A stretch of 64,000 bases of DNA from VAZQ01 sp963725185 (GCA_963725185.1 CAVRXO010000006.1:1302001-1366000), one strand, 5' to 3'; shown: positions 34,533-43,422, numbered from the stretch's first letter. Numbers and translations: made by a program. Notes: generated by a model from the letters alone, not told the origin.

Positions 34533-34735
34533 GTAGCCCGGATGGAGCGCTTGCGTAATCCGGGACCGCCGTTCCCGCATTCCGCATAGCCCGCGAAGAC
34601 GGGCGTAAACGCCCTAATGCGCTTTATGAGGCATCTACCAACCAAGCATCTGCCGAACGGCCGTAGCCCGGATGGAGCGCTTGCGTAATCCGGGACCGCC
34701 GTTCCCGCATTCCGCAAGCGCTCCATGCGGGCTAC
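34533..34735. repeat. Tandem 54-bp direct repeats with nested palindromes
   Basis: A 54-base unit beginning GTAGCCCGGATGGAGCGCTT occurs at 34533-34586 and again, identically, at 34663-34716. The second copy continues into the inverse AGCGCTCCATGCGGGCTAC. The spacer has TAGCCCGCGAAGACGGGCGT, a module that also occurs twice inside the repeat at 45815-46058. It lies between a CopD-like gene and a convergent binding-protein gene. Confidence 0.85.
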
Positions 34736-34747
34736 AAGAGCGCGCCT

Positions 34748-35845
34748 TCAACGAAAATACCGCTTGTAGAGCTCGACCGATTGCGGGGTGAGCTGCTGGA
34801 GCCGTTCGGGCGTCAGCAGAAGCTGCGGAACGCCTGCGTTCCGCGGCACGATCGCCTTCAGATTCGGCGACAGCTCGACGTTCGGGTTGGACGGAAAATA
34901 TTCGGCCGCCTGCATCATGCGCTGCGCCTGCGCCGACAAGATGAAGTCGACGAACAGCATGGCGGCATGCGGATGCCTGGTCCCGTTGAGCACCTGGATC
35001 GAATCGCTGAGGCTCGGAACCGGATCGAGCAGCACCGTGGCGGCCGGCGCGCCGCGGCCCGCGCTGATCACCGGATGGTGCGCCGAGATGCCGAGCCCAA
35101 TCGAATATTCGCCCAGGATCACCTGATCGACGACCTGGCGATTGCTGACCGCAAGCGGCGCGATGTCCTGCTCCGCGAGCTTGGCGAGGTAGCTCTGCGT
35201 CGCCTGCTCGCCGCGGCTCGCCAGCAAGGTGCTGATGGTGACGAGCGCGCCGCTGGCGTCCGAGTTGGCGTGCCAAGCCATCTTGCCCTTCCAGCGCGGA
35301 TCGAGCAATTCGTCATAGCTCTTCGGCGCCGCATCTCGCGATATGTAGTTGGTATTGTAGCCAAGCCCGATGTAGCGGAAGCGCGTCGCCGCCCAGGTGC
35401 GGTCGGGCGCGACGTCCTCGCCCGGCAGCGCTGCGAGCATGGGGGACCAGAACGGCAGCACGGTCTTGGCTCCCGCCACCGCGCCGATGCCGCTGCCCTC
35501 GACCACATCGGCCTCAAGCGCGTTCGCCCGCATCTCCGACAGCACCTTGACCAGGATTTGATTGCTGTCTCCGCGCCAGTAGATCGGCTTGATGAAGGGA
35601 TATTTCTGCTCGAAGGCTTCGGTCAGCGGCCGCAGCAGCTGGTTCACGATCATGCCCGAATAGATGACGACGGTCCCTTCCCGGCGCGCGCCGTCCTCCA
35701 GCAGCTTCTGCCGGTCGGGGCCCTGATAGTTGAGGATCTCCTCCGCGCTCAGCGCGCGCGCGGGCGGAGAGCCAAGAGCCGCTACCGCCGCAATGGCCAT
35801 CGCGGCAATCCGCAAGCTCGACAACGCGGGCAGGATCGAAAGCAT
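34748..35845 (-). CDS. Extracellular solute-binding protein, Fe3+/2-aminoethylphosphonate class
   Basis: The protein has 365 residues from ATG 35845. A signal peptide (AMAIAAVAALGSPPARALS) is followed by GTVVIYSGMIVNQLLRPLTEAFEQKYP, the N-lobe start of FbpA/PhnS-like proteins. ANALEADVVEGSGIGAV, YIGLGYNTNYISR, SYDELLDPRWKGKMAW and PHAAMLFVDFILSAQAQ then follow. The conserved tyrosines used by FbpA for iron are not evident, so the ligand is open. No permease genes are adjacent. Confidence 0.87.
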   Translation of the reverse strand: MLSILPALSSLRIAAMAIAAVAALGSPPARALSAEEILNYQGPDRQKLLEDGARREGTVVIYSGMIVNQLLRPLTEAFEQKYPFIKPIYWRGDSNQILVKVLSEMRANALEADVVEGSGIGAVAGAKTVLPFWSPMLAALPGEDVAPDRTWAATRFRYIGLGYNTNYISRDAAPKSYDELLDPRWKGKMAWHANSDASGALVTISTLLASRGEQATQSYLAKLAEQDIAPLAVSNRQVVDQVILGEYSIGLGISAHHPVISAGRGAPAATVLLDPVPSLSDSIQVLNGTRHPHAAMLFVDFILSAQAQRMMQAAEYFPSNPNVELSPNLKAIVPRNAGVPQLLLTPERLQQLTPQSVELYKRYFR

Positions 35846-36002
35846 GGGCTTGCTCCAAACGACCGCCTCGGGGCGCTGCACTATATTGAGATGTCCAACC
35901 GCCGCCTACAACGCGTTCCGCGCAAATTGAGGCATGGCGGCGCCGCAGGTTCATTCTCTCGTAGGAGGGTGTGCAGGCGTTGCGACTTCTCGATAGGCCG
36001 GA

Positions 36003-36046
36003 GCCCCCTCACCCCAACCCTCTCCCCTCCGGGGCGAGGGAGCGCG
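36003..36046. repeat. CCCTCACCCCAACCCTCTCC-type intergenic hairpin
   Basis: CCCCCTCACCCCAACCCTCTC followed by a partial inverse (GGGGCGAGGGAG) is a common type of intergenic hairpin in high-GC Proteobacteria. It lies just after the stop of the enolase-superfamily gene. Confidence 0.4.
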
Positions 36047-36070
36047 CCGAGCTTGCGGAACTTCACCGGT

Positions 36071-37186
36071 TCATCCCGCGAGCCCGATACGGGCGGCTTG
36101 CGCGATTTGATTGTGCGCGTCGGCGCGCAGGCCGGCGCCGGAGCCGATCCCTTCGGGCAGCCGAACCTTGCCGTCCTGGTTCTCGACCCCTTCGGTAATG
36201 TCGTTCTCGAGCCGCACGAACTCGCCGAACTCGCAGGCGAAGCTCAGGCTGGGCAGGCTCGCCGCCAGATGCATGGCCTGCGCGGTCAGGAGCCTCGGGC
36301 CGACATGGGCGCCCAGCCGGCAGGGAATGTCGGCGGCTTCGCAGATCCGCGCGGCCGCGAGCGTATTGCGCAGGCCGCCGAGCTTGGGAACCTTGAGGCT
36401 CACGAGATCGACGACGCGGTTGGAGACGAGCCTGAAGACCTCGCGCACCGAGCCGGCGCTCTCGTCGGCTTCGATCGCGATGGGGGAATTGTCGGTCACC
36501 AATTTCAGCCCCGCATGGTCGTCGGCGTTGCAGGGTTGCTCGAAGATCTCCACGCCCAAATCGGCGACCTTGCGGGCGAGCCTGATCGCACCCTTGGGCT
36601 TGTAGGCCTGGTTGGCGTCGATCGTGAGCGCAATCTCCGGGCCCACCGCGTCGCGGATCGCACGCACGCGCGCGGCATCGAGATCGACCCTGCCATCGAC
36701 CTTGATCTTGATGTCGCGATAGCCGGCGTCGACCAGCGCGCACGCCTTGGCGGCCATCTCTTCCGGCCGCTTGAGCGAGAGCACGCGCAGCACCGGGAAC
36801 TCGGTGCGCAGCTTGCCGCCGAACAGCGTGCAGAGCGGAACGCCGAGCGCACGCGCCGCTATCTCATGCAGCGCGCAATCGATCGCGGCCTTGGCCTGGT
36901 TCACGCCGCGCAGGCGGTGGTCGAGATCGACCATGATGGCTTCGAGATCGAAGGGATCGCGCCCGAGCAGCAGGCCGCTGAAATCATCCAGCACGCCCTT
37001 GAGGCCCTCGCGGCTCGCGCCCATGTGCTTGGTGGCCGAGGCATAACCGTAGCCGACAGTGCCATCATCGGCGCCGATTGATATGAGCCAACCCTGCGAG
37101 ATGCGGTTCGCATGGATGGCGAACCGCCATTGCGGATCCGACTGCGGCATATCGGCTGGCAATATCTCGATCTTGTCGATCTTCAT
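36071..37186 (-). CDS. Mandelate racemase/muconate lactonizing enzyme family protein
   Basis: The protein has 371 residues. An N-terminal capping domain leads to the barrel. The catalytic lysine motif IKIKVDG (KxK), metal ligands Asp in TIDANQ, Glu in EIFEQP and Asp/Glu in IEADES, and the second lysine in SLKVPKLGG are all visible. The KxK plus DxN pattern places it in the muconate-lactonizing subgroup, which includes cycloisomerases, dipeptide epimerases and succinylbenzoate synthases. The substrate cannot be fixed. On the same strand downstream lies a solute-binding protein, and a transport-catabolism link is possible. Confidence 0.9.
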   Translation of the reverse strand: MKIDKIEILPADMPQSDPQWRFAIHANRISQGWLISIGADDGTVGYGYASATKHMGASREGLKGVLDDFSGLLLGRDPFDLEAIMVDLDHRLRGVNQAKAAIDCALHEIAARALGVPLCTLFGGKLRTEFPVLRVLSLKRPEEMAAKACALVDAGYRDIKIKVDGRVDLDAARVRAIRDAVGPEIALTIDANQAYKPKGAIRLARKVADLGVEIFEQPCNADDHAGLKLVTDNSPIAIEADESAGSVREVFRLVSNRVVDLVSLKVPKLGGLRNTLAAARICEAADIPCRLGAHVGPRLLTAQAMHLAASLPSLSFACEFGEFVRLENDITEGVENQDGKVRLPEGIGSGAGLRADAHNQIAQAARIGLAG

Positions 37187-37452
37187 GGGCCCGCTCCCGA
37201 ATTAGCTATATTCGGCCATCAGCGCGTTGTCGCCATCCCAGAGCGGCGACGGCGATGCGTCAAGAGCGCCGGCCCCGTGGGCGCGTGACTCGATGTCGTA
37301 TCGGCTGCGCTTTCGCTCCGATCCGGCAGTTGCTTTGTGTTTACTGGGGAAGACTTCAGTGCCGTCTTTCACGACGCCTTCCGGACGATCGCAGTGGACC
37401 ATATGATGCATACTATCCACGCGACGAATTACCATAGGGCAAGGAGCTTTCC

Positions 37453-37764
37453 GTGTCGCTCAGGGTCATCGCTGGAAGTCTCAAGGCGCAAGCTGCCGGT
37501 CTGTCATTTCAATGCGGAGGCGAGGGCGAGACTCTCGACTGCGAAGTGGCGAGCGAGGTGTTGCGCGACCTGCTCGCCTTTCACCGGTTCGAGGGCGGTG
37601 GATCCGACGCGATGCGCGCTTTGCTTCCGGAGATCGAGCGCCTCGCCAACGTCAAGAGCGATGCCGGACGCTTCGAGGAAGACGGCACGCTGGTGATCCG
37701 GCCGGTCGATCTGCTGCGGTATGGATTTCAGCACAAACCGGCAGCATCCGACTCCGCCGCATAG
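37453..37764 (+). CDS. DUF1488-like small protein
   Basis: The protein has 103 residues. VIAGSLKAQAAGLSFQCGGEGETLDCEVASEVLRDL has the DUF1488 pattern, followed by an acidic helix with IERLANVKSDAGRFEEDGTLVIRPVDL. It is cytosolic and its function is unknown. The 265 bases between the enolase-superfamily gene and this one show no feature I can support. Confidence 0.6.
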   Translation: MSLRVIAGSLKAQAAGLSFQCGGEGETLDCEVASEVLRDLLAFHRFEGGGSDAMRALLPEIERLANVKSDAGRFEEDGTLVIRPVDLLRYGFQHKPAASDSAA

Positions 37765-37829
37765 GTCGGAGCGCCGTGCTGCTGCGGTCTTGATTCCATT
37801 AGCGCCAAGTCAAGCTGGGTGGAGCCTCG

Positions 37830-38006
37830 GGGGGCACCTCCCCCTGAAAGGGGGAGGTCGGATCGCGTAGCGATCCGGGTGGGGGTCCCGCCACAAGCGC
37901 CGAATTTGCGCGGGAGACGAGACCCCCACCCGGCGCCGGAGCCTGTCATCGGGCCGGCCAAAGGCCGGACCCGTTGGGCGCCACCCTCCCCCTTTCAGGG
38001 GGAGGG
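37830..38006. repeat. Composite palindromic repeat (CCTCCCCCTGAAAGGGGGAGG type)
   Basis: Two strong hairpins (CCTCCCCC...GGGGGAGG) at each end and an inner inverted pair GATCCGGGTGGGGGTC/GACCCCCACCCGG fill most of the 363-base gap between the DUF1488 and DUF6894 genes. There is no coding sign in the gap. Confidence 0.8.
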
Positions 38007-38127
38007 AAGAGGCCCCGCCGTGCCAATCAAGAACATTCAAAGGCGGAACTCGGTCCGGGCTAGCGTTTCCGGCAATCCAAGGCTGATGGCCGTCGCTTAT
38101 TGCCGGCCTTCGTGCCAAATTGGGCTC

Positions 38128-38385
38128 ATGCCGCGCTACTTCTTCAACATCCGTATCGGCAACGACCTGATCTCCGATCCCAAGGGCGCGCAATTGCGCG
38201 ACCCGGACCATGCCTGGGAGGTTGCCCGGACCATGGTCCTGGACATCCTGCGGGATCAACGCAGCCGGCCCAACCTGCTGACGGCTGTTTTGGAGGTCAC
38301 GGACCAAGCCGGAGAAGCAGTCCTGGAACTTCCGTTCTCGGAGGCCCTGATCCCGGCGCCGGAGCAGCCGCCGACCAAACACTGA
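38128..38385 (+). CDS. DUF6894 family small protein
   Basis: The protein has 85 residues. MPRYFFNIRIGNDLISDPKGAQLRDPDHAW is the hallmark N-terminus of DUF6894 (MPRYFF...DxxG). A helix and the strand LLTAVLEVTDQAGEAVLELPF follow. It is cytosolic, frequent in multiple copies in rhizobia, and of unknown function. Confidence 0.85.
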   Translation: MPRYFFNIRIGNDLISDPKGAQLRDPDHAWEVARTMVLDILRDQRSRPNLLTAVLEVTDQAGEAVLELPFSEALIPAPEQPPTKH

Positions 38386-38495
38386 TCGGCCGCCCCGGCC
38401 CGGACGGCCCAGCCATCACGTCCGGGGCGGCGGCGGCATTCCGGGCTTGATGTCGTCAAGCCGCCGTCAGGCCACGGGCAGGCGGCAACGAAACG

Positions 38496-38726
38496 CTACC
38501 TCTTGACGTGATGCGTCACCACGTGATGCGGCGCCGGCCGCATCGCAAATGCTCCGTACCCGCCATATCCGCCGTATCCGCGATAGCTTCCGGCGCTGTG
38601 CGTCATAAACGGGTTCGGGCCGGTTGAATTGGTGTCGTCTTGATGATTCTCGCCACTGTCGGCCGCCAGGGCCGCCCCGGACAGTCCGAGAAAGATTGCA
38701 GCGGTGATTATGCTGAGGGTTTTCAT
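38496..38726 (-). CDS. Small exported protein, Gly/Tyr/His-rich
   Basis: The protein has 76 residues from ATG 38726. A signal peptide (LSIITAAIFLGLSGAALAA) is followed by an acidic linker, a YRGYGGYGGYGAF repeat and a histidine-rich tail (PAPHHVVTHHVKR) that could bind metal. No known family. Confidence 0.6.
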   Translation of the reverse strand: MKTLSIITAAIFLGLSGAALAADSGENHQDDTNSTGPNPFMTHSAGSYRGYGGYGGYGAFAMRPAPHHVVTHHVKR

Positions 38727-38914
38727 TGTGAAATCTCCATGTCGGGCGACATTCGTTCTTCTTGTCGACTTGGTTTGTCGCCCATGGCCCAAAGCTATGC
38801 GGCCGGCGGCCCGGCCCCATTAAATTGCCGTTGAGAAAACTAAATTCGATTTTAATGCGCGCGCGGCCGAACCCACCCGTTCGCGGTCATGAACGCCGCG
38901 GGGAGGATGCCGTG

Positions 38915-40993
38915 TCAGCCCGCCGACAGCTCCGCCAGCAGCGGAGCGAGAAACGCCTGATAGGGGCGCCAACGCCCGAGCGAGCTGCGGTAGATGGGGC
39001 GGCGCACCTGCGTCGCGCTGGCGGTGCGCACCGGCCGCTCCGTTTGGTGAAAGGCGAGGCACCGCGCGTCCCATTCGAGCCCGCAATGGGCCACGATCCG
39101 CCGGGCGGTGCCTTCCAGGTCGTCGACGATATCCTGGTAGCGCACATCGAGGATCCGCCCGGGCGGCAACACGCGATGCCAATGCGCCATCAGCGCCTGG
39201 TAAGCGCGACAGTAACGGCCGAGCTCGGCCAAATCGTACGTATGGTTCTGCTCTTCCGCAAACAGCTTGGAGAAGCATGAAAGACAGGTGTCGACCGGGT
39301 CGCGGACGGTGTGAATGATCGTCGCGTTCGGCAGCGCAAGATGAATAAGTCCCGCCAAAACGTAGTTCCACGGCAATTTGTTGACGATCCGCGCGGCCTT
39401 CGGGTCGAGCCGCCTGAGCTCGGCGACGTAGCGCGCTCCGAATTCTCCAAACTGTTCGCTCGACATTCCGGACACGACGTCCGGGAATTCCGCCGCCGGG
39501 CCTTGGCTCGGACGGATGCTCGCCACGGCTTCGGCGAATTCCTTCAGCTCGCCGGCGCCGAGCACCTTTGGATGGCTGGCCAGAATCTGCTCTACCAGCG
39601 TCGTTCCCGAGCGCAACATCCCCATGATGAACACCGGCACCCGCGAGCGCTCGCCGACACTTCGCCGATTTTGAATGAGCTCGGGCGTGAACACCGCCTC
39701 GACGCGCTTCAGTCCATCCAGGATCGTGGTTTCGTCATATTCGATCTGCCCGCGCTTGAGCGCATTTCCGGCCAGCAATTGGCGGAATGAATTCTCATGC
39801 TGGCCCAAGTCCTCGTAGGCTTTGGCGCGGGCGAAATGCAGCTCGATCCGGTCCTGGACGGGAAGCGAAGCGTCCTTGGCCAGCTCCTCCATTGCGGAGA
39901 GTTCCGGCTCGCCGGCGACGAAGCGCTTGAGGTCCGCCAGATTGAAGAAGTACGCAGCCTTTCTGGGCGCCAACGCAATGGCCTGCTCGGTCGCCCGCAG
40001 GGCCTCGGGCAATCGCCCCAGCTCCTTGAGCGCCAAGCCAATGTTGTTGTAGGCCTCGGAGAAGCTCGGTTTGAGAGCGATGGCCTTGCGGTAGAGCGCG
40101 ACTGCCTCATCGTGCCTCCCGAGGTCGAGCAGCACGTTTCCTAGGTTGTTGTGCGCCTTGTGGGAATTCGGCCTGAGCGCGAGGGCCTGGTGGAGCGTCG
40201 CCTCCGCTTCGTCAAACCTGCCTTGCGCCCTCAGCGCCATCCCCAGATTGTTGTAGGCGTGGAAAAAATCGGGCTTGAGCGCCAGGGCCTGGCGATAGGC
40301 CGCTACCGCATCGCCGGCGCGGCCCAGGCCCATGAGCACGGTGCCGAGGTTGAGGTGGAGCTCGGCCGCCTCCGGCTTGAGCGCGATTGCTTGGCGGAAC
40401 GCGACCTCTGCCTCGGCCAGCCGACCCAGCCCCTTGAGCGTCATCGCCAAGTAGGCGCGGGCCTCCGGCAAGCTTGGATTGTGCATGACGGCTTGACTGA
40501 GTTGCGCCTCCGCCTCCGCGAGCCGGTCCAGCTCGTAGAGCGCAAGCCCGAGCTTGGAGCGGACCTGCGACCAACCCGGCTGGAGCGCGAGCGCCCGTTG
40601 CAGCACCGTCACCGCCTCATCCAGCCTGCCCAGGTTCTTGAGCGCCATGCCCAGATTGGCGTGGGGCTCCGGATAGTCCGGCTTGAGCAGGATGGCGTGC
40701 CGCAGCGCTGCCTCGGCTTCATGTAGCCGGTCCAGCTCCGCCAGAGCGGCGCCGAGGTTGGAATAGACCTCCGGCAAGTCCGGATCGAGGGAAAGGATTC
40801 TTTTGTAGAGAAGGATCGCCTCGGCCCGCTGGCCGCCCTGATGGCGTCTAGTCGCCTCGGAAAAGAGGGCCGCCACCGCCGCGGCAAGCGCACTTTCGGG
40901 CACATAGCCGGCGTCGGTCGCAATGCTCGCGCGTGGCGGGAGCGTGGACTGTGCGGGCTGCTGCAGGGGGGCCGTAACCGCCGAAACGGACAT
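38915..40993 (-). CDS. TPR-repeat sulfotransferase
   Basis: The protein has 692 residues. About ten TPR units fill residues 40-385 (for example YPEPHANLGMALKNLGRLDEAV and FHAYNNLGMALRAQGRFDEAE). The C-terminal part is a sulfotransferase: the 5' phosphosulfate-binding loop is GMLRSGTTLVEQILASHP (near 455-472), and the 3' phosphate segment is near INKLPWNYVLAGLIHLALPNATIIHTVRDPVDTCLS. Such fusions transfer sulfate from PAPS to peptide or carbohydrate acceptors bound by the TPR solenoid. There is no signal peptide, so it is cytosolic. It stands alone. Confidence 0.92.
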   Translation of the reverse strand: MSVSAVTAPLQQPAQSTLPPRASIATDAGYVPESALAAAVAALFSEATRRHQGGQRAEAILLYKRILSLDPDLPEVYSNLGAALAELDRLHEAEAALRHAILLKPDYPEPHANLGMALKNLGRLDEAVTVLQRALALQPGWSQVRSKLGLALYELDRLAEAEAQLSQAVMHNPSLPEARAYLAMTLKGLGRLAEAEVAFRQAIALKPEAAELHLNLGTVLMGLGRAGDAVAAYRQALALKPDFFHAYNNLGMALRAQGRFDEAEATLHQALALRPNSHKAHNNLGNVLLDLGRHDEAVALYRKAIALKPSFSEAYNNIGLALKELGRLPEALRATEQAIALAPRKAAYFFNLADLKRFVAGEPELSAMEELAKDASLPVQDRIELHFARAKAYEDLGQHENSFRQLLAGNALKRGQIEYDETTILDGLKRVEAVFTPELIQNRRSVGERSRVPVFIMGMLRSGTTLVEQILASHPKVLGAGELKEFAEAVASIRPSQGPAAEFPDVVSGMSSEQFGEFGARYVAELRRLDPKAARIVNKLPWNYVLAGLIHLALPNATIIHTVRDPVDTCLSCFSKLFAEEQNHTYDLAELGRYCRAYQALMAHWHRVLPPGRILDVRYQDIVDDLEGTARRIVAHCGLEWDARCLAFHQTERPVRTASATQVRRPIYRSSLGRWRPYQAFLAPLLAELSAG

Positions 40994-41191
40994 GCCGAGT
41001 CTCTCGACGCGGTAATGTCACCCCGGCTTCCACTTAGCTCGGCAGGGTGAAGGAATGGTTAATGGTCGAGATGCGGGCGCGCCGGCGATCGTTGCATGCA
41101 TGCCGATCGTTGCATGTATTGTCGCATTTTCGGACGGAAAACCGGATTCCACCCCCGACTTCGCGAGGGCGGGCCTTTTCCTGAAAATGCT

Positions 41192-41881
41192 CTAGACCGC
41201 CGCCCGGTGTCGGGCGATGAGCTGATCGGCGACGTCGTCGAGGTCGTTGCCGACAATGTGCGGCTGAGGGCCGACGCCCAGGACATCGTTGCCGGCACGC
41301 TTGATCAGCGCTCCCTCCCAGCCTGCCGCGACTGCGCCGAGAGTATCCCATGTATGACAGGCGACAAGACAGAACTGGGACGGCTTGGCTCCAAGCTCTC
41401 TTTCGACGTAGGCATAGGCCTCGGGCGACGGTTTGTGATGCTTCACGCCATCCGCGCTGAACCGCCGCTCGAAGAGATCGACGATGCCGCCATGCTGGAG
41501 CTGGCGGGTCTGCACTTCAAGCAGATTGTCGGTGAGGCAGAAGAGCCGGAAACCCGCATCGCGAAGCTTGCGCAGCGCCGCCGGAACCTCGGGGTGCGGC
41601 GGCATCGTCGAGAACCTTTCCGTCAGCTCCTTCTTGTCATTGTCATTGAGCTTGATGCCGCGCGTATCCGCCAGCATCTTCATGACCGCCGAACCGATAT
41701 CGGTGAACGGCACGTATGAACCGGCCACGGTCAGCGCGGCGGAATACAGGATCAGATTGGCGAACCACAGGCGCATGGCGTTCTTGTCGCCAAAGATGCG
41801 CTGAAAGGTGGGTTCCATCGTTCCAAGATCGAGAAGTGTCTCGTTTACGTCGAAGACGATCAACGGAAGAGCAGCCATGTC
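41192..41881 (-). CDS. HAD-superfamily haloacid dehalogenase type II-like protein
   Basis: The protein has 229 residues, with AAGGAG upstream of ATG 41881. The HAD nucleophile is in LIVFDVNETLLD. The second motif reads FCLTDN, where dehalogenases usually have LSN, and the lysine is in HHKPSPEAYAYVERELG. The acidic residue is in WDTLGAVAAG, as in L-2-haloacid dehalogenases. The arginine that binds the halide in well-studied enzymes is not obvious, so a phosphatase or other role remains possible. It is transcribed with the CGNR regulator gene upstream (46-base gap). Confidence 0.85.
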   Translation of the reverse strand, partial: DMAALPLIVFDVNETLLDLGTMEPTFQRIFGDKNAMRLWFANLILYSAALTVAGSYVPFTDIGSAVMKMLADTRGIKLNDNDKKELTERFSTMPPHPEVPAALRKLRDAGFRLFCLTDNLLEVQTRQLQHGGIVDLFERRFSADGVKHHKPSPEAYAYVERELGAKPSQFCLVACHTWDTLGAVAAGWEGALIKRAGNDVLGVGPQPHIVGNDLDDVADQLIARHRAAV

Positions 41882-41927
41882 GGACTCCTTGTCTCGGTTG
41901 TGCCCCCGACCTGGATTCGCCCGCTTG

Positions 41928-42584
41928 TCAGCATTTCTTCTTGAGCCGATTGCGGTGCGCGGCCTGTTTGGCGCGATTGCCGCAGATCGCCATGCTGCAC
42001 CATTTTCTTGCCCGCCTTCGGGTATGGTCGGCGAACACCAGGGTGCAGGCATGTCCCTCGCACGCTTTCACATTGGCGAAATCTTCTTCGCACACGAACC
42101 TTGCCAACGCTTCGCCGATGGGTAGGAGCAAGGTTTCGGGAGATCGCCAGCGCCGCATCAGTCGTAGTTCAAGACGATCTTCATCAAGCTCCTGATGACG
42201 CGATATCCGGCTGAAGGCCTCGTCACGTTCGAGAAGCTTGTTGAGAGGTCCCAATTCCCGGAGTGCCTTGGAGGTGAGCGGCCGGCCCATATGGTTGCGA
42301 ACAAAACCTCCGAACCACTCGCGCAGAGCCCGCGCCTCGGCCGCGACCTTGTCGAGCTCACCGGGCATCGCGCGCGCCTTCAGCTCATCCAAAACACCGG
42401 CTGGAACAAGCTTGGCTTGCGCCAGCCACCTCAACAGGCCATCGCCGCTGTCCAGCCAGTCAACCGGTGTATCGACCGGGGTCGCGATCGAGTTCAGGAA
42501 ATCGAGGCCGAGCGAATCGGCAATGAAGATTGCAGGCAGTCGGTGCCGCACGATTGGTCCCTTCGAAGCAGGCCCCAATCGCAT
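41928..42584 (-). CDS. CGNR zinc-finger / ABATE-domain transcriptional regulator
   Basis: The protein has 218 residues. The N-terminal ABATE-like region (LGLDFLNSIATPVDTPVDWLDSGDGLLRWL) is followed by the C-terminal zinc finger C-x4-C...W-C-S-M-A-I-C-G-N-R-A-K, the defining CGNR motif. These are predicted stress or metabolite-responsive regulators. It is divergent from two hydrolase genes; the 142-base gap holds overlapping promoter-like boxes and a palindrome, so it probably regulates itself and the hydrolases. Confidence 0.9.
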   Translation of the reverse strand: MRLGPASKGPIVRHRLPAIFIADSLGLDFLNSIATPVDTPVDWLDSGDGLLRWLAQAKLVPAGVLDELKARAMPGELDKVAAEARALREWFGGFVRNHMGRPLTSKALRELGPLNKLLERDEAFSRISRHQELDEDRLELRLMRRWRSPETLLLPIGEALARFVCEEDFANVKACEGHACTLVFADHTRRRARKWCSMAICGNRAKQAAHRNRLKKKC

Positions 42585-42601
42585 AACCCGTCAGATAGCC
42601 A

Positions 42602-42651
42602 TTGACAAGTTATGGCTTGTCACGCATAAGCCTCCGGACATAACCTGTCAA
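42602..42651. promoter_or_regulatory. Divergent promoter region with operator-like palindrome
   Basis: Plus strand: TTGACA (42602-42607), 17 bases, CATAAG (42625-42630), facing the hydrolase at 42727. Minus strand: TTGACA (42651-42646), 17 bases, TATGCG (42628-42623), facing the CGNR gene at 42584. The perfect inverted repeat TGACAAG-N6-CTTGTCA (42603-42622) covers the -35 box of the plus promoter and reaches the -10 region of the minus promoter. The -35 boxes are perfect; the -10 boxes are weaker. Confidence 0.55.
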
Positions 42652-42726
42652 GTGTCATGTTGCAGGTTACGGGGGCGGCGGCGGTCGCCGCAAAGTCAGG
42701 AGCAGCAGAAAATCAGGAGCAGCAGG

Positions 42727-43422
42727 ATGGCGTTCGAGGATGTGAACGTGGTGCTCGCCCACGGCGCATGGGCGGATGGATCAAGCTGGGCTCGCGTCAT
42801 AACGGCGCTGAAAGCAGGGGCCGCGAACGTGTTGGCGGCACCGCTTCCGCTCACCTCTCTGGCCGACGACGTCGCGGCGCTCAACCGCAGCCTGGATCGG
42901 ACGCGCGGGCCGATCGTATTGGCGGGACACGCTTATGCCGGCGCCGTCATCGCACTGGCACGTCCGGAGCGCGTGAAGGCACTGGTCTACGTAACCGCGC
43001 TTGCTCCCGATGCGGGCGAGAAGGTCGCCGATGTGTTCTATCGCCTTGAACCCCATCCCCAAGCGCCGAAGCTTGCGCCGGACAGCAATGGTTTGGTTTG
43101 GCTTCCCGAAGCGGCCTTCGCGACGGCGTTCGCGCAGAACGCCTCGGCGGACGATCAAGCAGTGCTCGCTGCGGTCCAGCGGCCGATATCGCTGAGCTGC
43201 ATTACGGTCCCGGTCGGGCGCCCGCTTTGGAAAGACATTCCGAGTTGGTTCCTGGTGGCCGAAGACGATCGAATGATCGTGCCGCAAACGCAGCGCTACA
43301 TGGCGGAGCGGATGAAGGCGACCATAAAGGCACACGCTGTCGATCACACCCCCAGCGTCACGGCTCCAAACGTGGTCGTCGACATCGTCGGCGACGCCAT
43401 CCGCTCCATAACGGGCGGCTGA
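42727..43422 (+). CDS. Alpha/beta hydrolase-fold protein lacking the nucleophile serine
   Basis: The protein has 231 residues. VVLAHGAWADGSSWARVI supplies the oxyanion loop, and the nucleophile elbow that should read GHSYGG reads AGHAYAGAVI, with alanine in place of serine. An aspartate (LVAEDDRMI) and a histidine (DHTPSV) in the expected places remain. It resembles the short rhizobial esterase-like hydrolases. It is probably catalytically dead or uses a different chemistry. GCAGCAGGATGG gives only a weak ribosome site. It is followed by a second hydrolase 50 bases downstream. Confidence 0.85.
   Translation: MAFEDVNVVLAHGAWADGSSWARVITALKAGAANVLAAPLPLTSLADDVAALNRSLDRTRGPIVLAGHAYAGAVIALARPERVKALVYVTALAPDAGEKVADVFYRLEPHPQAPKLAPDSNGLVWLPEAAFATAFAQNASADDQAVLAAVQRPISLSCITVPVGRPLWKDIPSWFLVAEDDRMIVPQTQRYMAERMKATIKAHAVDHTPSVTAPNVVVDIVGDAIRSITGG

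Noticed and set aside
35881..36066. Small minus-strand frame between the binding protein and the enolase-superfamily gene
   Set aside because: It consists mainly of a common intergenic hairpin repeat and lacks coding character.
41086..41120. Two copies of GATCGTTGCATG upstream of the TPR-sulfotransferase gene
   Set aside because: A single close direct repeat in an intergenic stretch without further support; it may be chance.
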